A stretch of 64,000 nt of DNA. Source: Pseudoduganella armeniaca. GTDB taxonomy: Bacteria > Pseudomonadota > Gammaproteobacteria > Burkholderiales > Burkholderiaceae_D. The position numbers and the translations under genes are program-made. Shown here one piece after another: positions 60,887-64,000 of the stretch (position 1 is the stretch's first letter; every line of letters begins with the position of its first letter). The notes below the pieces were generated by a model that was not told the origin of the DNA, did no database searches, and saw nothing but the letters and a program-made list of their open reading frames with translations. Where the stretch lies: positions 3,658,001 to 3,722,000 of the forward strand of contig NZ_CP028324.1 of assembly GCF_003028855.1 (NCBI RefSeq), read 5' to 3'.

Positions 60887-62995
60887 TCAGAAGGTTTCCC
60901 ATTCGTCGCCGCCCACCGTCTCGGTGGCGCGGCTTTTCGGCTTGGCCGGCGCGGCCGGCGTACGCAGCGGCAGGCTGGCTGGCGCCGGGGCGGCGATGGC
61001 CGGAGCGGGTGCCGCGGCCCGTGGCGCGGACGACTCCACGTCCACGGCGCCGATGCGGAACTCGCCCACCAGCGCGACCAGGGTGTCGGCCTGGTGCTGC
61101 AGGCTTTCCGCCGCGGCCGCCGCTTCCTCGACCAGGGCCGCGTTCTGCTGCGTCACGCCGTCCATCTGCACCACGGCCTGGTTGATCTGCGCGATGCCGC
61201 TGCTTTGCTCGCCGCTGGCAGTGGCGATCTCGCTGATGATGGTCGCCACGCGCTGCACGCTGGCGACCACTTCGTCCATCGTGCCACCGGCATCGGCCAC
61301 CAGCCGGCTGCCCTGCTCCACTTGCGCGACCGAATCGCCGATCAGCTGCTTGATCTCCTTGGCCGCCGACGCGCTGCGCTGTGCCAGGTTGCGCACCTCG
61401 CTCGCCACCACCGCGAAGCCGCGGCCCTGCTCGCCGGCGCGGGCCGCTTCCACGGCCGCATTCAAGGCCAGGATATTGGTCTGGAAGGCGATACCGTCAA
61501 TCACGCTGATGATGTCCACCACCTTGTTCGACGAGGCATTGATGGACGCCATCGTGTCCACCACCTGCGCCACCACGGCGCCGCCGCGTTCGGCCACTTC
61601 CGAGGCCGAGGCGGCCAGCTGGCGCGCCTGGAGCGCATTCTCCGAGTTCTGCTTGACGGTGCTGGTCAGCTCTTCCATCGACGCGGCGGTTTCCTCCAGC
61701 GCGCTGGCCTGCTGCTCGGTGCGGCTTGAGAGGTCATGGTTGCCCTGGCTGATCTCGGCGCTGGCCACGGCCACCGCGTCCGAACTGTGGCGCACCCGTG
61801 CCAGCACGTGCTCGATCTTGGCCACGAACTCGTTGAAGCCGCGGCCGATCACGGCCAGCTCGTCGTCGCCGCGTACTTTCAGCCGCGCCGACAGGTCGGC
61901 ATTGCCGCCGGCCAGCTGCGTCATCGTGCGGGCCAGGCTGCGCAGCGGCCGCGTCAGGCGGTTCAGCACGCACACCATCGCCACGGCGGCGGCCACGGCG
62001 CACAGCAGCGAGACCAGCGACGTGTACAGCATCAGCTCGCGCGCCGGCGCCGTCGCCACGCTGTGCGGGAAGGACAGGCGCACGGCCCACGGCGCGATAT
62101 CCGGATGCACCAGCAGTGGCTGCAACAGGTGCACATTGTTGTCCGCGTCGCGGTATTCGTACGGCTTGCCGGCCTTGATCGCCGCCAGCGCTTCCGGCGG
62201 CAGGTCTTTCGCTTCCTTGCCGGTACGCGCCGCGTCCGGATGGCTGGCATACATGCCGCCGTTCGAGATCAGCGCCAGCTTGCCGCCGTCGATGGTCTTC
62301 AGGTTGCCAAGGATCGTGGACAAGGTCGGCAGCGCGAAGTCGGCACTGGCCACACCGAGGAATTTGCCGGCGACGACGATCGGCGCCACCATCGATGCCA
62401 TCTGCACGTCCTTGCCGTTGATCGGGTAGGCGTACGGTTCCGTGAAGAACACCTTGCCGGTCTTCTTCGGGATGTCGTACCAGTCGTTGGCACCGGGCGT
62501 GGTCGGGAACACGATCGGCTCCACGCCCACGTCGCCACCGGCCGCGCGGGTGAAGTAAGGCATGTAGCGGCCGCTGTCCTCGTATTCCGGCTTCTTGCCG
62601 GCGTACTCGGCGTCCTTGCCGTCCAGCGCGTTCGGTTCGAACGTGACGGCCGCGCCGACCAGGTCCTCGGACCCGAGCAGCGTGGCCTTCGTCATCTCGG
62701 TGACCGCACGCCGCTCCAGCACCACGCCGGCGGCCTTCGTGCTGCGCATCGATCCGGCCAGGTTGGTCACGGCGGTCAGGTTGCGCGTGATGCGCGTGGC
62801 CAGCGTCTGCGAAGCCTCGCTGGCTGCCGTCTGCGCCAAGCGCATGGCTGCCGCCTCGGCGCTGTCGCGCCCGCGGATGCCCGTCACCGTCGCGGTGATG
62901 GCCAGGCTCAGGATGACGAGCGCACTCGCGGCCAGGCAGATGCGTCCGTTCAGGGACAGCGCCAGCCGGCTTTTCTTGTTGATGGTCTCAGTCAT
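60887..62995 (-). CDS. Methyl-accepting chemotaxis protein with Cache sensor
   Basis: This 702-residue receptor has transmembrane helices at ~20-42 and ~332-355. A periplasmic Cache-type domain lies between them (YEDSGRYMPYFTR, DWYDIPKKTGKVFFTEPY, GVASADFALPTL). HAMP follows, then the signalling domain with hairpin tip IDGIAFQTNILALNAAVEAARAGEQGRGFAVVASEVR. It ends DEWETF, the xWxxF tether that binds CheR/CheB. TTTTGGAG before ATG 62995 sets the start. Its signalling half is nearly the same as in the upstream receptor. The ligand may be an amino or carboxylic acid, as for many Cache receptors. Confidence 0.93.
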   Translation of the reverse strand: MTETINKKSRLALSLNGRICLAASALVILSLAITATVTGIRGRDSAEAAAMRLAQTAASEASQTLATRITRNLTAVTNLAGSMRSTKAAGVVLERRAVTEMTKATLLGSEDLVGAAVTFEPNALDGKDAEYAGKKPEYEDSGRYMPYFTRAAGGDVGVEPIVFPTTPGANDWYDIPKKTGKVFFTEPYAYPINGKDVQMASMVAPIVVAGKFLGVASADFALPTLSTILGNLKTIDGGKLALISNGGMYASHPDAARTGKEAKDLPPEALAAIKAGKPYEYRDADNNVHLLQPLLVHPDIAPWAVRLSFPHSVATAPARELMLYTSLVSLLCAVAAAVAMVCVLNRLTRPLRSLARTMTQLAGGNADLSARLKVRGDDELAVIGRGFNEFVAKIEHVLARVRHSSDAVAVASAEISQGNHDLSSRTEQQASALEETAASMEELTSTVKQNSENALQARQLAASASEVAERGGAVVAQVVDTMASINASSNKVVDIISVIDGIAFQTNILALNAAVEAARAGEQGRGFAVVASEVRNLAQRSASAAKEIKQLIGDSVAQVEQGSRLVADAGGTMDEVVASVQRVATIISEIATASGEQSSGIAQINQAVVQMDGVTQQNAALVEEAAAAAESLQHQADTLVALVGEFRIGAVDVESSAPRAAAPAPAIAAPAPASLPLRTPAAPAKPKSRATETVGGDEWETF

Positions 62996-63067
62996 GTTGC
63001 ACTCCAAAAGTAAAAGGGCGCGCAAGCCAGGCGCGCGCTGGACTGCCGGCCCGCAGGCCGGTCAGCT

Positions 63068-64000
63068 TCATTCCCAGGTGTCGGGGGCGCCGGCTCGGGC
63101 CGAACGCGCCAGGGTTGGTACGGCTGCGGGCAGGTCCGCCGTGGCGCCGATGCGAAACTCGCCCACCAGCGCGACCAGGGTATCGGCTTGCTGCTGCAGG
63201 CTCTCCGCCGCGGCCGCCGCCTCTTCCACCAGGGCCGCGTTCTGCTGCGTCACGCCATCCATCTGCACCACGGCCTGGTTGATCTGCGCGATGCCGCTGC
63301 TTTGCTCGCCGCTGGCCGCCGCGATCTCGCCGATGATGGCGGAGACGCGCCGCACGCTGGCGACCACGTCGTCCATCGTGCCGCCGGCATCGGCCACCAG
63401 CCGGCTGCCCTGCTCCACCTGCGCGACCGAGTCGCCGATCAGCTGCTTGATCTCCTTGGCCGCCGACGCGCTGCGCTGCGCCAGGTTGCGCACCTCGCTC
63501 GCCACCACCGCGAAGCCGCGGCCCTGCTCGCCGGCGCGTGCCGCTTCCACGGCCGCATTCAAGGCCAGGATATTGGTCTGGAAGGCGATACCGTCGATCA
63601 CGCTGATGATGTCCACCACCTTGTTCGACGAGGCGTTGATGGACGCCATCGTGTCCACCACCTGCGCCACCACGGCGCCGCCGCGTTCGGCCACTTCCGA
63701 AGCCGAGGCGGCCAGCTGGCGCGCCTGGAGCGCATTCTCCGAGTTCTGCTTGACGGTGCTGGTCAGCTCTTCCATCGACGCGGCGGTTTCCTCCAGCGCG
63801 CTGGCCTGCTGCTCGGTGCGGGCCGACAGGTCATGGTTGCCCTGGCTGATCTCGGCGCTGGCCACGGCCACCGCGTCCGAGCTGTGGCGCACCCGCGCCA
63901 GCACGTGCTCGATCTTGGCCACGAAATCGTTGAAGCCGCGGCCGATCAAGGCCAGCTCGTCGCTGCCGCGCACCGCCAGCCGCGCCGACAGGTCGGCATT
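63068..64000 (-). CDS. Methyl-accepting chemotaxis protein, C-terminal part (5' end outside the window)
   Basis: The frame is open to the right edge, so only the end of HAMP (NADLSARLAVRGSDELALIGRG) and the signalling domain are visible. It differs from the downstream receptor at only about a dozen of ~250 signalling residues (for example GEIAAASGEQ versus SEIATASGEQ). The tail is shorter, ending PDTWE, and lacks the full xWxxF tether. It lies 73 bases upstream of the next receptor and is probably a tandem duplicate. Confidence 0.92.
   Translation of the reverse strand, partial: NADLSARLAVRGSDELALIGRGFNDFVAKIEHVLARVRHSSDAVAVASAEISQGNHDLSARTEQQASALEETAASMEELTSTVKQNSENALQARQLAASASEVAERGGAVVAQVVDTMASINASSNKVVDIISVIDGIAFQTNILALNAAVEAARAGEQGRGFAVVASEVRNLAQRSASAAKEIKQLIGDSVAQVEQGSRLVADAGGTMDDVVASVRRVSAIIGEIAAASGEQSSGIAQINQAVVQMDGVTQQNAALVEEAAAAAESLQQQADTLVALVGEFRIGATADLPAAVPTLARSARAGAPDTWE

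Overview
This is a GC-rich, densely coded stretch of a bacterial chromosome, about 45 genes on both strands. I found no rRNA, tRNA, CRISPR array or insertion sequence. The mix of genes suggests a member of the Oxalobacteraceae (Massilia/Duganella type, Betaproteobacteria). It includes a PEP-CTERM protein, a PHA synthase, a RegB/RegA pair, a cytochrome bo oxidase, a caa3-like oxidase, several c-di-GMP enzymes, a phytase next to a TonB receptor, and a DUF481 porin-like protein. That assignment is inference from gene content, not from a marker gene.

Layout. 1-4036: end of a TonB receptor, a beta-propeller phytase and a purine permease. 4392-8987: galactokinase, a GH2 glycosidase and a glycosyltransferase. 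9017-15288: small housekeeping and envelope genes, including a flavin oxidoreductase, an Lrp-type regulator, a copper-binding Cys-rich protein, a broken esterase, topoisomerase IB and a DUF481 protein. 15323-21508: a caa3-like oxidase cluster (cytochrome c lipoprotein, subunit II with a cytochrome c tail, fused subunits I+III, small membrane protein), divergent from a diheme cytochrome c and an AI-2E-family permease. 21530-25223: an orphan DUF4157 protein with a second HExxH domain, then MsbA. 25580-28013: a PEP-CTERM protein with an unusual tail, coupled to a PA-domain metalloprotease-like protein. 27937-30863: HAD phosphatase, MFS transporter and SDR.

31063-37367 holds two periplasmic binding-protein paralogues followed by a 1355-residue hybrid kinase that also carries GGDEF and EAL domains. 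A TonB receptor follows. 39724-50632 looks like a low-oxygen/redox block: a universal stress protein, PHA synthase, D-lactate dehydrogenase-like enzyme, GAF-EAL protein and acyl-CoA synthetase/GNAT acetyltransferase, with three FNR-type boxes, next to RegB/RegA. RegBA lies at the 3' end of a cyoABCD-SURF1 operon whose genes all overlap. The right end carries a permease, a LOV-like PAS-GGDEF-EAL protein, a hemerythrin and two nearly identical chemoreceptors in tandem.

Two features run through the whole window. First, there are two families of palindromic repeats, one based on GGTGACAGGCACC and one on GGGGTCWGTCCC. They sit mostly between convergent genes, and one copy has been read into the end of a HAD phosphatase gene. 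Second, five single-base frame breaks fall in or beside short C/G runs in otherwise well-conserved genes, each repaired by adding one base. This looks more like consensus error than true gene decay, and reading frames here should be treated with that in mind.
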